Assembly (NCBI GenBank): GCA_023440825.1
Contig: JAEXRL010000031.1
Span: 1 to 64,000 of the forward strand
DNA: 64,000 nucleotides
Reading direction: 5' to 3'
Origin: Pseudomonadota bacterium
GTDB lineage: Bacteria > Pseudomonadota > Gammaproteobacteria > Burkholderiales > Burkholderiaceae_B
Shown here: positions 22,331 to 31,960 of the stretch, in pieces
How the letters are laid out: every line of letters starts with the position of its first letter
How positions within the stretch are numbered: the first letter of the stretch is position 1
Notes under the pieces: generated by a model
The model's database searches: none
The model's input: the letters and a program-made list of their open reading frames with translations, nothing else
What the model was told of the DNA's origin: nothing
Position numbers and translations under genes: made by a program

Positions 22331-23512
22331 ATGAAAGAAGTGTTTGTAGTGGCGGCTTGCCGCACAGCGATTGGCGATTTTGGTGGTTCATTAAAAACTC
22401 AAACTCCCGCCGATCTGGGTACGGCTGTGTTAAACAGCTTGTGGGAAAGGGCTAAGATTGATCCGGTGCAAGTGCAGCAAATGTTCGTGGGACATGTGAT
22501 CAACACAGAACCCAGAGACATGTACTTATCACGAGTGATGGCTTTGCAGGCAGGTATGCCGCAGTCTAGCGTGGCGATGAATGTGAACCGCTTATGCGGT
22601 TCGGGTTTGCAGGCCATTATTTCGGCGGCGCAAACGATTAAGCTGGGTGATGCGGATTGGGCGGTGGGCGCAGGTGCGGAGAGCATGAGCCGTGCACCCT
22701 ATATCAGCACCAGCCATCGTTGGGGCGTTCGCATGGGCGATAGCGTGATGCAGGACATGATGACCGGTGCCTTGACCGATCCTTTCGATCGCATTCACAT
22801 GGGCATTACGGCTGAAAACGTAGCTAAAAAATACAGCATTAGCCGGGCGGATCAAGATGAGCTGGCCCTGTTGTCCCACCGTCGTGCGGCCCATGCTATT
22901 GAGCAGGGTTATTTCACCGATCAGATCGTACCCATCACGATGAAAAGCCGTAAAGGCGAGACGCGCTTTGATACGGATGAGCACGTGCGCGGGGATATCG
23001 ATCAAGCAGGCTTGGCGGCGTTGCGCCCTGTTTTCCAGAAAGAGGATGGCACGGTGACAGCAGGTAATGCCTCGGGCTTGAATGATGGTGCTGGGGCTGT
23101 TTTGCTAGCGTCGGCAGAAGCGGTGAAAGCACACGGACAGCAAGCTTTGGCTCGCCTGGTATCGTGGGGGCATGCTGGCGTTGATCCTTTGCATATGGGC
23201 ATAGGGCCTGTGCCGGCAGTGCGTATTGCGCTGAAAAAAGCAGGGCTGAGCATCGCGGATATGGATGTGATCGAGGCTAACGAGGCATTTGCAGCGCAAG
23301 CGTGTGCCGTGAGTCGCGAGTTGCAGCTAGACCCGGCTAAAGTAAACCCAAATGGTAGTGGTATTAGTCTGGGGCACCCCATTGGTGCGACGGGTGCAAT
23401 TATTACCACCAAGGCCATCTACGAATTGCAGCGTACTCAAGGCAAATATGCATTGGTCACTATGTGTATAGGTGGCGGGCAGGGAATCGCCGCGATTTTC
23501 GAGCGCGTATAA
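22331..23512 (+). CDS. bktB: Acetyl-CoA C-acyltransferase (beta-ketothiolase)
   Basis: A 393-residue thiolase that joins or splits acyl-CoA units (3-ketoacyl-CoA plus CoA giving acyl-CoA plus acetyl-CoA). The catalytic parts are all present: NRLCGSGLQA (nucleophile Cys, about residue 90), GHPIGATGA (His) and MCIGGGQGIA (second Cys). The sequence follows Cupriavidus BktB closely along its length (for example TEPRDMYL, PFDRIHMGITAENVAKKY, VNPNGSGISLGHP), so a role in broad-chain ketothiolysis or polyhydroxyalkanoate precursors is likely. A strong site, TAGGAGGATGACTG, precedes the ATG. No phaA/phaB genes are adjacent. Confidence 0.93.
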   Translation: MKEVFVVAACRTAIGDFGGSLKTQTPADLGTAVLNSLWERAKIDPVQVQQMFVGHVINTEPRDMYLSRVMALQAGMPQSSVAMNVNRLCGSGLQAIISAAQTIKLGDADWAVGAGAESMSRAPYISTSHRWGVRMGDSVMQDMMTGALTDPFDRIHMGITAENVAKKYSISRADQDELALLSHRRAAHAIEQGYFTDQIVPITMKSRKGETRFDTDEHVRGDIDQAGLAALRPVFQKEDGTVTAGNASGLNDGAGAVLLASAEAVKAHGQQALARLVSWGHAGVDPLHMGIGPVPAVRIALKKAGLSIADMDVIEANEAFAAQACAVSRELQLDPAKVNPNGSGISLGHPIGATGAIITTKAIYELQRTQGKYALVTMCIGGGQGIAAIFERV

Positions 23513-23604
23513 GTATCCGATCCAGATCACGGCTATCACGGCAGGGCTAAGCCCTGCTATGATCAGGGGCTTTATGTTTCAGATTGTTTGATAGAAGGAT
23601 GTAG

Positions 23605-24369
23605 ATGATCAGAACCCGTGAACTGGATCACCCGACTTTGTCGGAAAGCGGTGGTGTACGTTATTTACACTTTGGTACGGACTGGATACAGGGCGCTATG
23701 CGTGTGCGCAGACCAGCCGAGCTAGTGCTGGCTTACACGCAGCAAATGATGGCCTGGTTAATGTTTTTGGAGCCTAGCAAAGAAGATCGCTTGGCCATCT
23801 TGGGTTTGGGCGCGGGTTCTTTGCTGCGCTACAGCCTTAAACACACACCTTGTCAGATTGATACCGTAGAGTGGAACCCCGCAGTCACCGGTATTTGCCA
23901 AGCTTATTTTCGTTTACCAGGCACGGCCCGTTCGCAGATCATTCACGAAGATGCAGGTCTGTGGGTGGCGGATCCGCAGCAGCGGGGACAGTATCTGGCG
24001 CTCATGGTTGACTTATATGATGGTGAGGCTCAGGGCCCGGTACGGGATAGCCTGGAGTTTTATCAAGCCTGTTATCGCAGCTTGGCCGATGAGGGCATTA
24101 TGACCGTCAACTTGTTTGGTGCGCACCATAGCTTCGAACATAATATTGATCATATACGCCAAGCCTTTAAAGGACGTGTATTATTACTGCCGGAAATGGA
24201 TGAGGGTAATCAGATCGCGATTGCTTTTAAGGGGCCTGTATTAAACCTCACTACACAAGAATTAATCGATCGTGCAGAACGAGTGCAGCAAGAGTACGAG
24301 GGCTTACCAGCGGTACGCTGGGCACGTGAAATTTTATCGCAGCGTAGTGTCGAGCAACTGGAAATATGA
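23605..24369 (+). CDS. Spermidine-synthase-like protein (SpeE family)
   Basis: A 254-residue cytosolic Rossmann-fold protein related to spermidine synthases. The AdoMet/dcAdoMet-binding loop is ILGLGAGSLLRYSL, followed by DTVEWNPAVTGICQAYF, IIHEDAGLWV and the LMVDLYDGEAQGP active-site segment where spermidine synthases usually have the D-Y/F-D pattern. No S-adenosylmethionine decarboxylase gene is in the window. It is the second SpeE-like protein here; the other one has a membrane anchor and the two are only distantly alike. AAGGA lies before the ATG. Function could be polyamine synthesis or a methyl transfer. Confidence 0.78.
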   Translation: MIRTRELDHPTLSESGGVRYLHFGTDWIQGAMRVRRPAELVLAYTQQMMAWLMFLEPSKEDRLAILGLGAGSLLRYSLKHTPCQIDTVEWNPAVTGICQAYFRLPGTARSQIIHEDAGLWVADPQQRGQYLALMVDLYDGEAQGPVRDSLEFYQACYRSLADEGIMTVNLFGAHHSFEHNIDHIRQAFKGRVLLLPEMDEGNQIAIAFKGPVLNLTTQELIDRAERVQQEYEGLPAVRWAREILSQRSVEQLEI

Positions 24370-24469
24370 TGAAGCAGGGAATACCTGTAAAGTTTTGTTA
24401 TCTATTTCGCGGTAGACTTTGACGCAAGCGTTTTCTTTATTTGTTTTAGGTGTTTAAGGAGCTTCTCGA

Positions 24470-25441
24470 ATGAAGGTATTCAGGTCAGTACATAGTTTGG
24501 CCGCCGCGTTAGCCTGCGTGGGTTTAATGGCGGGTACCGTAGGCGTACACGCCCAAACCGTATCCGTATCGTCGATTGTCGAGCACCCAGCTCTAGACTC
24601 TATTAAAGATGGAGTACATAAAGCACTAACGGATGCCGGCTTTGCTGACAAAAAGGGCTTTAAGTGGCAGTTTCAAACTGCACAAGGTAACCCGGCAATT
24701 GCAGGTCAGATTGCGCAAAAATTTGTAGGCGATAAGTCAGACGTTATCGTAGCCATCTCGACTCCCTCGGCTCAGGCTGTGGTGTCAGCCACCAAGACTA
24801 TCCCTGTCGTGTATTCTGCTGTCACCGATCCCGTAGCTGCCCACCTGGTCAGCTCGCTCGAGCCTACTGGTACGAACGTCACTGGCGTGTCCGATGCGCT
24901 GGCGCTAGAGGCTCAAATTGATCTGATTAAAAAAATCGTTCCAGGTGTAAAGAAAGTGGGCATGGTTTACAACCCCGGCGAGGCCAACTCGGTGGTGGTG
25001 GTGAAGCAGATGAAAGAGTTGCTGGCTAAAGACGGTATTGAACTGGTCGAGGCAACAGCTGCGCGTACCGTGGATGTGGGCGCTGCCGCACGTAGCCTAG
25101 TAGGTAAAGTAGACGTGATTTACACGAATACCGATAATAACGTGGTGTCTGCGTACGAAGCGCTAGTGAAAGTGGGAATGGATGCCAAAATTCCTTTGGT
25201 CGCTTCGGATACCGACAGTGTTAGTCGTGGTGCCATTGCCGCCTTGGGTGTGAATTACTACGACCTAGGCTTGCAGACAGGTAAAATGGTTATCCGTATT
25301 TTGAACGGCGAAAAGCCCGGTGACATTGCCTCTGAAACGAGTAGCGATCTTGAGCTGTTTGTCAATCCTAAGGCCGCTAAGCAACAAGGCGTAGAGTTGA
25401 GCGAAGAGTTTATTAAGTCCGCACAAAAAGTTGTGGAATAA
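24470..25441 (+). CDS. ABC transporter substrate-binding protein (TrpX-like)
   Basis: A 323-residue exported binding protein of the ABC_sub_bind family. Signal peptide at the start (about residues 1-28, ending VHA). The mature part has VSSIVEHPALDSIKDGVHKAL, IVAISTPSAQAVVSATK, IPVVYSAVTDPVAAHLV, VGMVYNPGEANSVV and YTNTDNNVVSAYEAL, the standard order for this family. Members have been linked to tryptophan or tyrosine uptake (TrpXYZ). It is the first gene of a three-gene importer operon. A hairpin behind it probably raises its level relative to the membrane subunits. Confidence 0.9.
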   Translation: MKVFRSVHSLAAALACVGLMAGTVGVHAQTVSVSSIVEHPALDSIKDGVHKALTDAGFADKKGFKWQFQTAQGNPAIAGQIAQKFVGDKSDVIVAISTPSAQAVVSATKTIPVVYSAVTDPVAAHLVSSLEPTGTNVTGVSDALALEAQIDLIKKIVPGVKKVGMVYNPGEANSVVVVKQMKELLAKDGIELVEATAARTVDVGAAARSLVGKVDVIYTNTDNNVVSAYEALVKVGMDAKIPLVASDTDSVSRGAIAALGVNYYDLGLQTGKMVIRILNGEKPGDIASETSSDLELFVNPKAAKQQGVELSEEFIKSAQKVVE

Positions 25442-25463
25442 TATAGTTTCCAACTTTTACTGG

Positions 25464-25497
25464 CAGGTGGTGGCCGATAGTCCGCCACCTGTTTTTG
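25464..25497 (+). terminator. Intra-operon hairpin with T-run after the binding-protein gene
   Basis: CAGGTGGTGG and CCGCCACCTG form a 10-bp stem (one G-T pair) with an 8-base loop, followed by TTTTTGTTTT. It sits between the binding-protein gene and the permease gene, where a leaky terminator or a 3'-end stabiliser is common. Confidence 0.75.
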
Positions 25498-25513
25498 TTT
25501 TAGACCAAGAGCT

Positions 25514-26407
25514 ATGTCTATTTATTCAATGTGGGGTGCCCTAGAGCTGGGTTTGGTGTTTGCTCTGGTTGCCCTTGGTGTGCTGATTTCTTTTCGCATA
25601 CTGCGTTTTCCCGATTTAACCGTTGATGGCAGTTTTCCTTTAGGTGGGGCGGTAGCAGCCACGCTGATTAGTGCTGGATGGGATCCTTTCACGGCGACAC
25701 TATTGGCGATTTTAAGTGGTGCGTTCGCAGGCATGGTCACTGGTTGGCTTAATGTGCGCCTGAAAATCATGGACTTGCTGGCCAGCATCTTGATGATGAT
25801 CGCTTTGTACTCGATAAACTTACGAGTCATGGGCCGGCCTAACGTACCGTTGATTATGGAGCCCACTGTTTTTAGTAGCTTAATGCCTGAGGGGGCTGTG
25901 GATTATGTGGCACGGCCGCTGATGCTGTTGCTATTGGTTATTGTCGTCAAGTTTTTGCTGGATTGGTTTTTTACGACGCAAACCGGTTTGGCTATGCGCG
26001 CAACTGGCTCTAATCCTCGCATGGCCCGGGCCCAGGGGGTGGCAACCGGTGGCGCTATTTTATTAGGTATGGCTATTTCCAATGGCTTGGTCGCGTTAGC
26101 GGGGGCTTTGTTTGCTCAGTCGCAGGGTGGGGCGGACATTTCAATGGGTATAGGAACCATTGTCATTGGTCTAGCGGCCGTCATCGTGGGTGAAAGTATT
26201 TTGCCTAGTCGCAAACTGATGTGGGCGACCTTGGCCGTTATTCTAGGCGCCATACTGTATCGTTTCTTTATTGCCTTGGCCTTGAACGTGGATGCCATAG
26301 GCTTGAAAGCGCAGGACTTGAATCTGGTGACCGCCGTACTGGTTACCGTGGCGTTAGTCATTCCTCTTTTGAAGAAAAAACGTGTGAAGACAAGGCAAGG
26401 AAGTTAA
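25514..26407 (+). CDS. ABC transporter permease (TrpY-like)
   Basis: A 297-residue inner-membrane permease with eight or so hydrophobic helices. FRILRFPDLTVDGSFPLGGAVAATLI is characteristic of the permease family that partners ABC_sub_bind binding proteins. Further marks are LNVRLKIMDLLASILMMIALYSINLRVMG and SRKLMWATLAVILGA. It lies between the binding protein and the ATPase, three bases from the latter. Together the three genes encode one complete importer, probably for an aromatic amino acid or similar compound. Confidence 0.9.
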   Translation: MSIYSMWGALELGLVFALVALGVLISFRILRFPDLTVDGSFPLGGAVAATLISAGWDPFTATLLAILSGAFAGMVTGWLNVRLKIMDLLASILMMIALYSINLRVMGRPNVPLIMEPTVFSSLMPEGAVDYVARPLMLLLLVIVVKFLLDWFFTTQTGLAMRATGSNPRMARAQGVATGGAILLGMAISNGLVALAGALFAQSQGGADISMGIGTIVIGLAAVIVGESILPSRKLMWATLAVILGAILYRFFIALALNVDAIGLKAQDLNLVTAVLVTVALVIPLLKKKRVKTRQGS

Positions 26408-26410
26408 AAA

Positions 26411-27205
26411 ATGCTGAAGGCGAATAATTTACAGCTCACGTTTAATCCGGGAACGCCGATCGAGACGGCAGCTTTGCGTGGCTTGTCTTTGCAGATTCCT
26501 CAAGGCCAGTTTGTCACGGTTATCGGTTCTAATGGAGCGGGGAAGTCTACATTTTTGAATGCGATATCGGGCGAGCAGCAAGTGGATGCGGGCACGATTC
26601 TTATCGATGGCAAAGACGTGAGCCGCACCCCAGTTTGGGGGCGGGCGCACATGGTGGCGCGGGTCTTTCAGGATCCTATGGCAGGCACCTGTGAGGACCT
26701 CACTATTGAAGAAAATATGGCTTTGGCGGCGGTACGAGGCTTACGCCGTGGCTTGGGGGCATCAGTCAAAGGCGAGCAACGGGCTTTTTTCCGCGAACGT
26801 CTGGCAATATTGGGCTTAGGCTTGGAGAATCGCCTGGGAGACCGCATTGGTTTGCTCTCAGGGGGGCAGCGTCAAGCAGTCAGCCTGTTGATGGCAGCCT
26901 TGCGTCCTTCTCGTATTTTATTACTTGACGAACATACGGCAGCACTGGACCCTCGCACAGCAGACTTTGTGTTGAATCTAACAGATAAAATTGTGCGTGA
27001 AGAAAAGCTCACCACCATGATGGTCACGCATAGTATGCGTCAAGCCCTGGATGTCGGGGACCGTACCGTTATGTTGCATCAGGGGCAGGTCGTGCTTGAT
27101 GTTAGCGGACGCGAGCGCGAAGGGTTGGATATTCGAGATTTACTTGAAATGTTCGAAAAAGTACGGGGTGAAACCTTGGCCGATGACAGCCTGTTACTGA
27201 CTTAA
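26411..27205 (+). CDS. ABC transporter ATP-binding protein (TrpZ-like)
   Basis: A 264-residue ABC ATPase. Walker A is GSNGAGKST, the Q-loop is in VFQDPMAGT, the signature is LSGGQRQA and Walker B reads ILLLDEHTAALDP, with His where most ATPases have Pro after Asp-Glu; this DEH form is usual in this importer subfamily. The switch histidine is in MVTHSM. It begins three bases after the permease stop and is followed by a strong terminator, so it ends the operon. Confidence 0.92.
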   Translation: MLKANNLQLTFNPGTPIETAALRGLSLQIPQGQFVTVIGSNGAGKSTFLNAISGEQQVDAGTILIDGKDVSRTPVWGRAHMVARVFQDPMAGTCEDLTIEENMALAAVRGLRRGLGASVKGEQRAFFRERLAILGLGLENRLGDRIGLLSGGQRQAVSLLMAALRPSRILLLDEHTAALDPRTADFVLNLTDKIVREEKLTTMMVTHSMRQALDVGDRTVMLHQGQVVLDVSGREREGLDIRDLLEMFEKVRGETLADDSLLLT

Positions 27206-27226
27206 ACGTATTATCTGCTCTCTGAT

Positions 27227-27264
27227 AAGCCGCACTTGTTCGTTAGACTAGTGCGGCTTTTTCT
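27227..27264 (+). terminator. Rho-independent terminator of the TrpXYZ-like operon
   Basis: AAGCCGCACT (27227-27236) and AGTGCGGCTT (27250-27259) form a perfect 10-bp stem, followed by TTTTTCTTT. It lies 21 bases after the ATPase stop codon. Confidence 0.92.
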
Positions 27265-27488
27265 TTGTTGGCCCTTTTTATCGGTGCTATCTGCATAGCG
27301 ATGTTGTAAAGCGGTCTTGTCAGGCCTAGGTGACATGATTTTTTCATGTGGATTTACGTATACTGATGTTGACTAGGGCTTGTGCGCACTATTTATCCCT
27401 ACGGGCTTTGACGTTTTTTGTTTTTTACCCTTTGTCAGTGTGTCAAAATCTTTTTTTTTGACATATACTTCATGCTTGCCCAAACCAT
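27265..27488. other. Upstream region of the RND operon, no gene
   Basis: Together with the flanking terminator and operator this is a gene-free stretch of 337 bases (27206-27542). It has T-rich runs and a TTGACA box at 27458-27463, but I cannot match a well-spaced -10 box. Unlike many RND operons, no divergent regulator gene is present here. Confidence 0.5.
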
Positions 27489-27502
27489 ACTGACCAGTCA
27501 GT
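27489..27502. promoter_or_regulatory. TetR-type operator-like palindrome before the RND operon
   Basis: ACTGA-CCAG-TCAGT is a perfect 5-4-5 inverted repeat, 41 bases before the start of the adaptor gene. Short palindromes of this kind are typical binding sites of TetR/AcrR repressors of efflux operons. The presumed repressor gene is not in the neighbourhood. Confidence 0.55.
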
Positions 27503-27542
27503 TTTGGGGGAAACAGGATCCCGCATGATACAGGAGCTATTC

Positions 27543-28766
27543 ATGTCTTTATCTCGTCTGCTTCATTTGCAGCCATTGCGCATTGCCGCATTCACCTCAT
27601 TGGTTCTACTCGCCGCTTGCGGTAAAGAGCAGCCACAGCAAAGCATGGGGGATATGAAAATACCTGTGAATGTTGTAACGGTGGAGCCTGAGGCAACCGA
27701 GCTGTTCTCCGACCTGCCGGGTCGTGTAGAGGCCATTAAGGACGCTGAAGTTCGTGCTCGTGTAAACGGTATTGTGATTGCCGTAAATTTTGAGCAGGGC
27801 AGCGTGGTCAAAGAAGGGGATTTACTCTATACCATTGACCCAGCTCCCTATAAGGCCGCCCGTGATCAAGCGGCTGCTGAATTGCAGCGCGCGCAAGCTA
27901 ATGCGCAAAGTGCTAATGCATTGGCTCAGCGTTACGAGCGCCTTATCAAAGAAAATGCGGTGTCCCGCCAAGATTACGATACGGCTAAAGCATCTGCCGC
28001 TCAGGCACAAGCCGCTATTGCAGCAGCCAAAGCCGCGCTGTCTAATGCCGACATTAACCTGAGCTATACAAAGGTGACCGCGCCTATAGGTGGACGTATT
28101 GGGCGCTCCTTGGTGACAGAGGGTGCATTGGTCTCTGCCAATACCGCCACACCCTTGGCCGTGGTGCAGCAGCTCGATCGTGTATACGTTGATGTGACAC
28201 GCTCCACGACGGAGTTGTCGCAAATTCGTCGTGCGGTTGCAGATGGGCGTCTAGAACTGGCACAAGAAGGTAAAGCCAAGGCTCGCGTGCGCTTGGAGGA
28301 CAGCAGCTTTTACGAGCCAGCCGGTCAGCTCTTGTTTGAGGGCGTAGCGGTTGATCCCAGCACGGGGCAAGTCAGTTTGCGTGCCGAATTCGCCAATCCT
28401 GAGCAAATACTGTTACCGGGTATGTACGTACGCGTTGTGCTGGAGCAGGGAGTAGCTCAAAACGCCTTGCTAGTTCCGGCACAAGCCATCCAATATGGCG
28501 GCGATGGTTTGGCGTCCGTGATCGTGGTGCGCGAGGGCAAGCCAGTTAATGTGCCAGTAACACTGGGTGCCGAGAAGGACGGGCGCTATATCATCCAGAG
28601 TGGTTTGCAGGCCGGCGACCAAGTTATGGTGGCAGGCTTCCAAAAGCTGATGCCGGGCGCGACCTTGCAAGCCGTCCCATGGAACCCAAACCAATCTGAC
28701 GCTGAAGCGGCTAAGCAAACCGGGCCAGATGCCCCTGCCGCACAAGATGCCAAGACAAGCGAGTAA
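27543..28766 (+). CDS. RND efflux system periplasmic adaptor (membrane fusion protein)
   Basis: A 407-residue lipoprotein adaptor of the AcrA/MexA family that connects the inner-membrane pump to the outer-membrane channel. The signal peptide ends in the lipobox LLAAC, followed by the usual order: beta-barrel and lipoyl halves (FSDLPGRVEAIKDAEVRARV, GSVVKEGDLLYTIDPAPY), a long alpha-hairpin (about residues 105-170) and VTAPIGGRIGRSLVTEGALV. ATG 27543 follows AGGAGC and gives a proper signal peptide; the longer frame from 27504 does not. First gene of a three-gene efflux operon. Confidence 0.95.
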   Translation: MSLSRLLHLQPLRIAAFTSLVLLAACGKEQPQQSMGDMKIPVNVVTVEPEATELFSDLPGRVEAIKDAEVRARVNGIVIAVNFEQGSVVKEGDLLYTIDPAPYKAARDQAAAELQRAQANAQSANALAQRYERLIKENAVSRQDYDTAKASAAQAQAAIAAAKAALSNADINLSYTKVTAPIGGRIGRSLVTEGALVSANTATPLAVVQQLDRVYVDVTRSTTELSQIRRAVADGRLELAQEGKAKARVRLEDSSFYEPAGQLLFEGVAVDPSTGQVSLRAEFANPEQILLPGMYVRVVLEQGVAQNALLVPAQAIQYGGDGLASVIVVREGKPVNVPVTLGAEKDGRYIIQSGLQAGDQVMVAGFQKLMPGATLQAVPWNPNQSDAEAAKQTGPDAPAAQDAKTSE

Positions 28767-28771
28767 TCGTT

Positions 28772-31700
28772 ATGCCACAGTTTTTTATTGATAGGCCTAT
28801 TTTTGCCTGGGTTGTTTCTTTAGGCATTACCTTATTGGGATTGCTGGCTCTTCCGAATATGCCAGTAGCCCAGTACCCGGAAGTGGCTCCTCCTACCATT
28901 AATATATCGGCCACCTATCCAGGTGCTACCGCCGAAGACGTGGCCAGTAACGTGGCCAGTATTATCGAGGACGAGCTTAACGGCGCTAAGGGTTTGCTGT
29001 ATTACGAGTCTGTCAGTGACTCAAACGGACAAACTCAGATTACAGCCACCTTCCGTCCTGGCACCGATCCTGACATGGCTCAGGTCGATGTACAGAACCG
29101 TGTGAATAACGTCAGCGCCGCCTTGCCGGCTGCCGTGATGCAACAAGGGCTGAAAGTTGAGCAATCCAATACTGGGTTCTTGATGGTGGTGAGCTTGTCA
29201 TCCACCGATGGTTCGCGTGACCAGACAGCCTTAGCAGACTATATTCAGCGTAACGTTCAGAACACGATTTCGCGTGTGCCCGGTGTGGGTAAGTTTCAGT
29301 TGTTTGCGGCTCCTCGTGCGATGCGTATCTGGGTAGACCCCGAAAAATTGGTGGGTTATCAGATTAGTATGGCCGAAGTGAACAACGCCATTGCCAACCA
29401 AAGTCGCTTGGTGTCTGCCGGCGTCTTGGGGGCCCCCCCTAATCCTTCTAGTCAGCGTGTGACTGCGCCCATTGTGGTGAATGGGCAGATGGCCAATGCG
29501 GACGAGTTTGGCAGCATTATTTTGCGCTCAAACCCAGATGGTTCAACTGTGCGCATTAGTGATGTGGCGCGCGTGGAGGTCGGGGCAGACAACTACCAGT
29601 TTGGTGCTCGCTTAAATGGTCAGCCCACGGCAGCCTTTGCCGTATCACTGTCTCCTGATGCCAATGCTTTGGCCACGGCCAAAGGTATTAAGCAAGAAAT
29701 GGAGGAGCTGGCTAAGTACTTCCCCGAGGGCATACGTTACGATATTCCTTACGACACCTCGCCCTACATTGATGCGTCCATTACTCAGGTTGTGCACACC
29801 TTGCTGGAAGCGATGGTACTGGTCTTTATCGTTATGTTCGTGTTCTTGCAGAATGTGCGCTATACGGTAATCCCTGCGCTTGTGGTGCCCGTGGCCATAC
29901 TGGGTGCGTTTGCGGTCATGCTAGCACTCGGCATGTCGGTGAACGTGTTAACTATGTTTGCTATGGTATTAGCCATCGGTATTCTGGTGGATGATGCCAT
30001 TGTGGTGGTGGAAAACGTAGAACGCATTATGGTGGAAGATGGCTTGGGCCCCAAAGAGGCGACCAAAAAAGCCATGCCACAGATTACCGGCGCCATTATT
30101 GGTATCACGCTGGTATTGACGACGGTGTTTTTACCCCTGGCCTTTATGTCCGGTTCAGTAGGGGTGATATATCGTCAGTTCTCGGTGGCGATGGCGGTCT
30201 CAATTGGCTTTTCCGCTTTCTTGGCCTTGTCGTTTACGCCTGCATTGTGTGCCACCATTCTTAAGCCTATACCCAAGGGGCAGCACGAGCAAAAGCGTGG
30301 CTTCTTCGGCTGGTTTAACCGCAGCTTTGATAAAACTACATCGGGCTATAGCAGCTTGGTTGGCAAGACCTTGCGTCGCGGTGGCCGCATGATGGTGATC
30401 TACCTGATGTTGGTGGGTGTGCTGGCATTCATGTACATACGCATGCCTACCGGCTTTTTGCCTGAAGAAGACCAAGGGTATGTGATTGCCAACATCGAGT
30501 TGCCTGCCGGCTCGTCCTCGAACCGTACGGTAGAAATTATCGAGCAAGTCGAGGACTTTTTTAAGCAGCAGCCGCAGGTGGCAAACATCGTCACCGTGCA
30601 GGGGTTTAGCTTTAATGGTAATGGCTTGAACTCTGCCATCGCCTTTGTGCCTTTGAAAGATTTTGATCAGCGTAAAGGGCCGGAAAACTCCGCGCAGGCT
30701 TTGTCTGGTAAGGCTATTGGTGCTTTGTATTTTGGTTTGCCTGATGCCGCTGTGTTCTCCATCGTGCCGCCCGCTATAGCGTCCTTGGGTAACTCCTCAG
30801 GGTTTGACTTGCGCTTTGAGGATCGTGGGGGTGTTGGTAACGCGGCCTTGCAGGCCGGGGCACAACAGCTCATGGCCTTGGCTCGTCAAAGTCCTGTCAT
30901 TGATCCGCAGTCGGTGCGGGTGACAGGCTTAGGACCAGGTCGCCAAGTGCAGCTTGCTGTGGATCGTGAGAAAGCCGCCGCGCTGGGCGTTGAATTCAGT
31001 GAAATTGCCAATCTGATTTCCACCGGAATCGGGTCTAGTTATATCGGTAAGTTTACCAACCAAGGCCGCGTTCAAAACATATGGGTACAGGCTGAAGATT
31101 CTGCACGCATGAACGTAGACGATCTGTTGAAGTTGAACGCCCGAAATAACGAAGGCAAGATGGTCCCTCTATCGGCCTTGGTACAAGTGTCAGATGGTAA
31201 AGGGCCTGTACAGGTGGTGCGTTACAACAGCTACGAATCCGTCCGTATTGGCGGGCAGGCGGCACCGGGGTATTCCTCGGGCGAAGCCATGGAGGAAATG
31301 GAGCGTCTTTTCGCTCAGCTCTCTCCAGGTTTTGGTTTGGAATGGACAGGCCTTTCCTACCAAGAGATTCAGGCTGCCGGACAATCATCAATATTGATGG
31401 GCTTGGCCGTATTAGTGGTGTTCATGGTTCTGGCGGCGCTGTATGAAAGCTGGGCGATTCCCCTCTCGGTGATGCTGGCCGTGCCTTTGGGTATGCTGGG
31501 TGCAGTCTTGCTGGTTAACGGCATGGGCATGGCGAATGACGTGTACTTCCAGGTGGGTATGGTGACGGTGATAGGTCTGTCAGCTAAAAATGCGATCTTG
31601 ATTGTGGAGTTCGCTAAAGATGCCTATGCACGAGGCGATTCCTTGTACGACGCCACATTGACAGCAGCGCGTTTACGCTTCCGTCCTATCCTGATGACGT

Positions 31701-31960
31701 CCTTTGCCTTTATTCTGGGTGTGACACCACTGGCGCTATCTACAGGTGCTGGTGCGGCCAGCCAGAACGCGGTGGGGCTGGGTGTGCTGGGCGGTATGCT
31801 CGCGGCCACGCCTTTGTCGGTGTTGATGGTTCCTGCGTTTTTCTTGGTCATTATGAAAATCTTCAAGACTAAACCCCGTTTATTCGGTGAAGCCTTAAAA
31901 CAGCATGAGCGTGAGTTAGCGGCTCGTGCCGGGCAAAACCCCGAGGGAGGACAGCACTAA
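28772..31960 (+). CDS. RND multidrug efflux permease (AcrB/MexB family, HAE1)
   Basis: A 1062-residue proton-driven inner-membrane pump of normal family length. It starts with FFIDRPIFAWVVSL, shows NPDMAQVDVQNRV-like porter sequence (DPDMAQVDVQNRV), the proton-relay pair in GILVDDAIVVVENVER (helix 4), GYVIANIELPAGSS, and the relay lysine in GLSAKNAILIVEFA (helix 10). It exports hydrophobic or amphiphilic drugs, dyes and similar compounds; exact range cannot be read. Five bases separate it from the adaptor gene and its stop overlaps the next start by one base. Confidence 0.97.
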   Translation: MPQFFIDRPIFAWVVSLGITLLGLLALPNMPVAQYPEVAPPTINISATYPGATAEDVASNVASIIEDELNGAKGLLYYESVSDSNGQTQITATFRPGTDPDMAQVDVQNRVNNVSAALPAAVMQQGLKVEQSNTGFLMVVSLSSTDGSRDQTALADYIQRNVQNTISRVPGVGKFQLFAAPRAMRIWVDPEKLVGYQISMAEVNNAIANQSRLVSAGVLGAPPNPSSQRVTAPIVVNGQMANADEFGSIILRSNPDGSTVRISDVARVEVGADNYQFGARLNGQPTAAFAVSLSPDANALATAKGIKQEMEELAKYFPEGIRYDIPYDTSPYIDASITQVVHTLLEAMVLVFIVMFVFLQNVRYTVIPALVVPVAILGAFAVMLALGMSVNVLTMFAMVLAIGILVDDAIVVVENVERIMVEDGLGPKEATKKAMPQITGAIIGITLVLTTVFLPLAFMSGSVGVIYRQFSVAMAVSIGFSAFLALSFTPALCATILKPIPKGQHEQKRGFFGWFNRSFDKTTSGYSSLVGKTLRRGGRMMVIYLMLVGVLAFMYIRMPTGFLPEEDQGYVIANIELPAGSSSNRTVEIIEQVEDFFKQQPQVANIVTVQGFSFNGNGLNSAIAFVPLKDFDQRKGPENSAQALSGKAIGALYFGLPDAAVFSIVPPAIASLGNSSGFDLRFEDRGGVGNAALQAGAQQLMALARQSPVIDPQSVRVTGLGPGRQVQLAVDREKAAALGVEFSEIANLISTGIGSSYIGKFTNQGRVQNIWVQAEDSARMNVDDLLKLNARNNEGKMVPLSALVQVSDGKGPVQVVRYNSYESVRIGGQAAPGYSSGEAMEEMERLFAQLSPGFGLEWTGLSYQEIQAAGQSSILMGLAVLVVFMVLAALYESWAIPLSVMLAVPLGMLGAVLLVNGMGMANDVYFQVGMVTVIGLSAKNAILIVEFAKDAYARGDSLYDATLTAARLRFRPILMTSFAFILGVTPLALSTGAGAASQNAVGLGVLGGMLAATPLSVLMVPAFFLVIMKIFKTKPRLFGEALKQHERELAARAGQNPEGGQH

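Noticed and set aside
23541..23557. Hairpin GCAGGGC-TAA-GCCCTGC after bktB as a terminator
   Set aside because: A perfect stem but no T-tract follows, so termination is uncertain.
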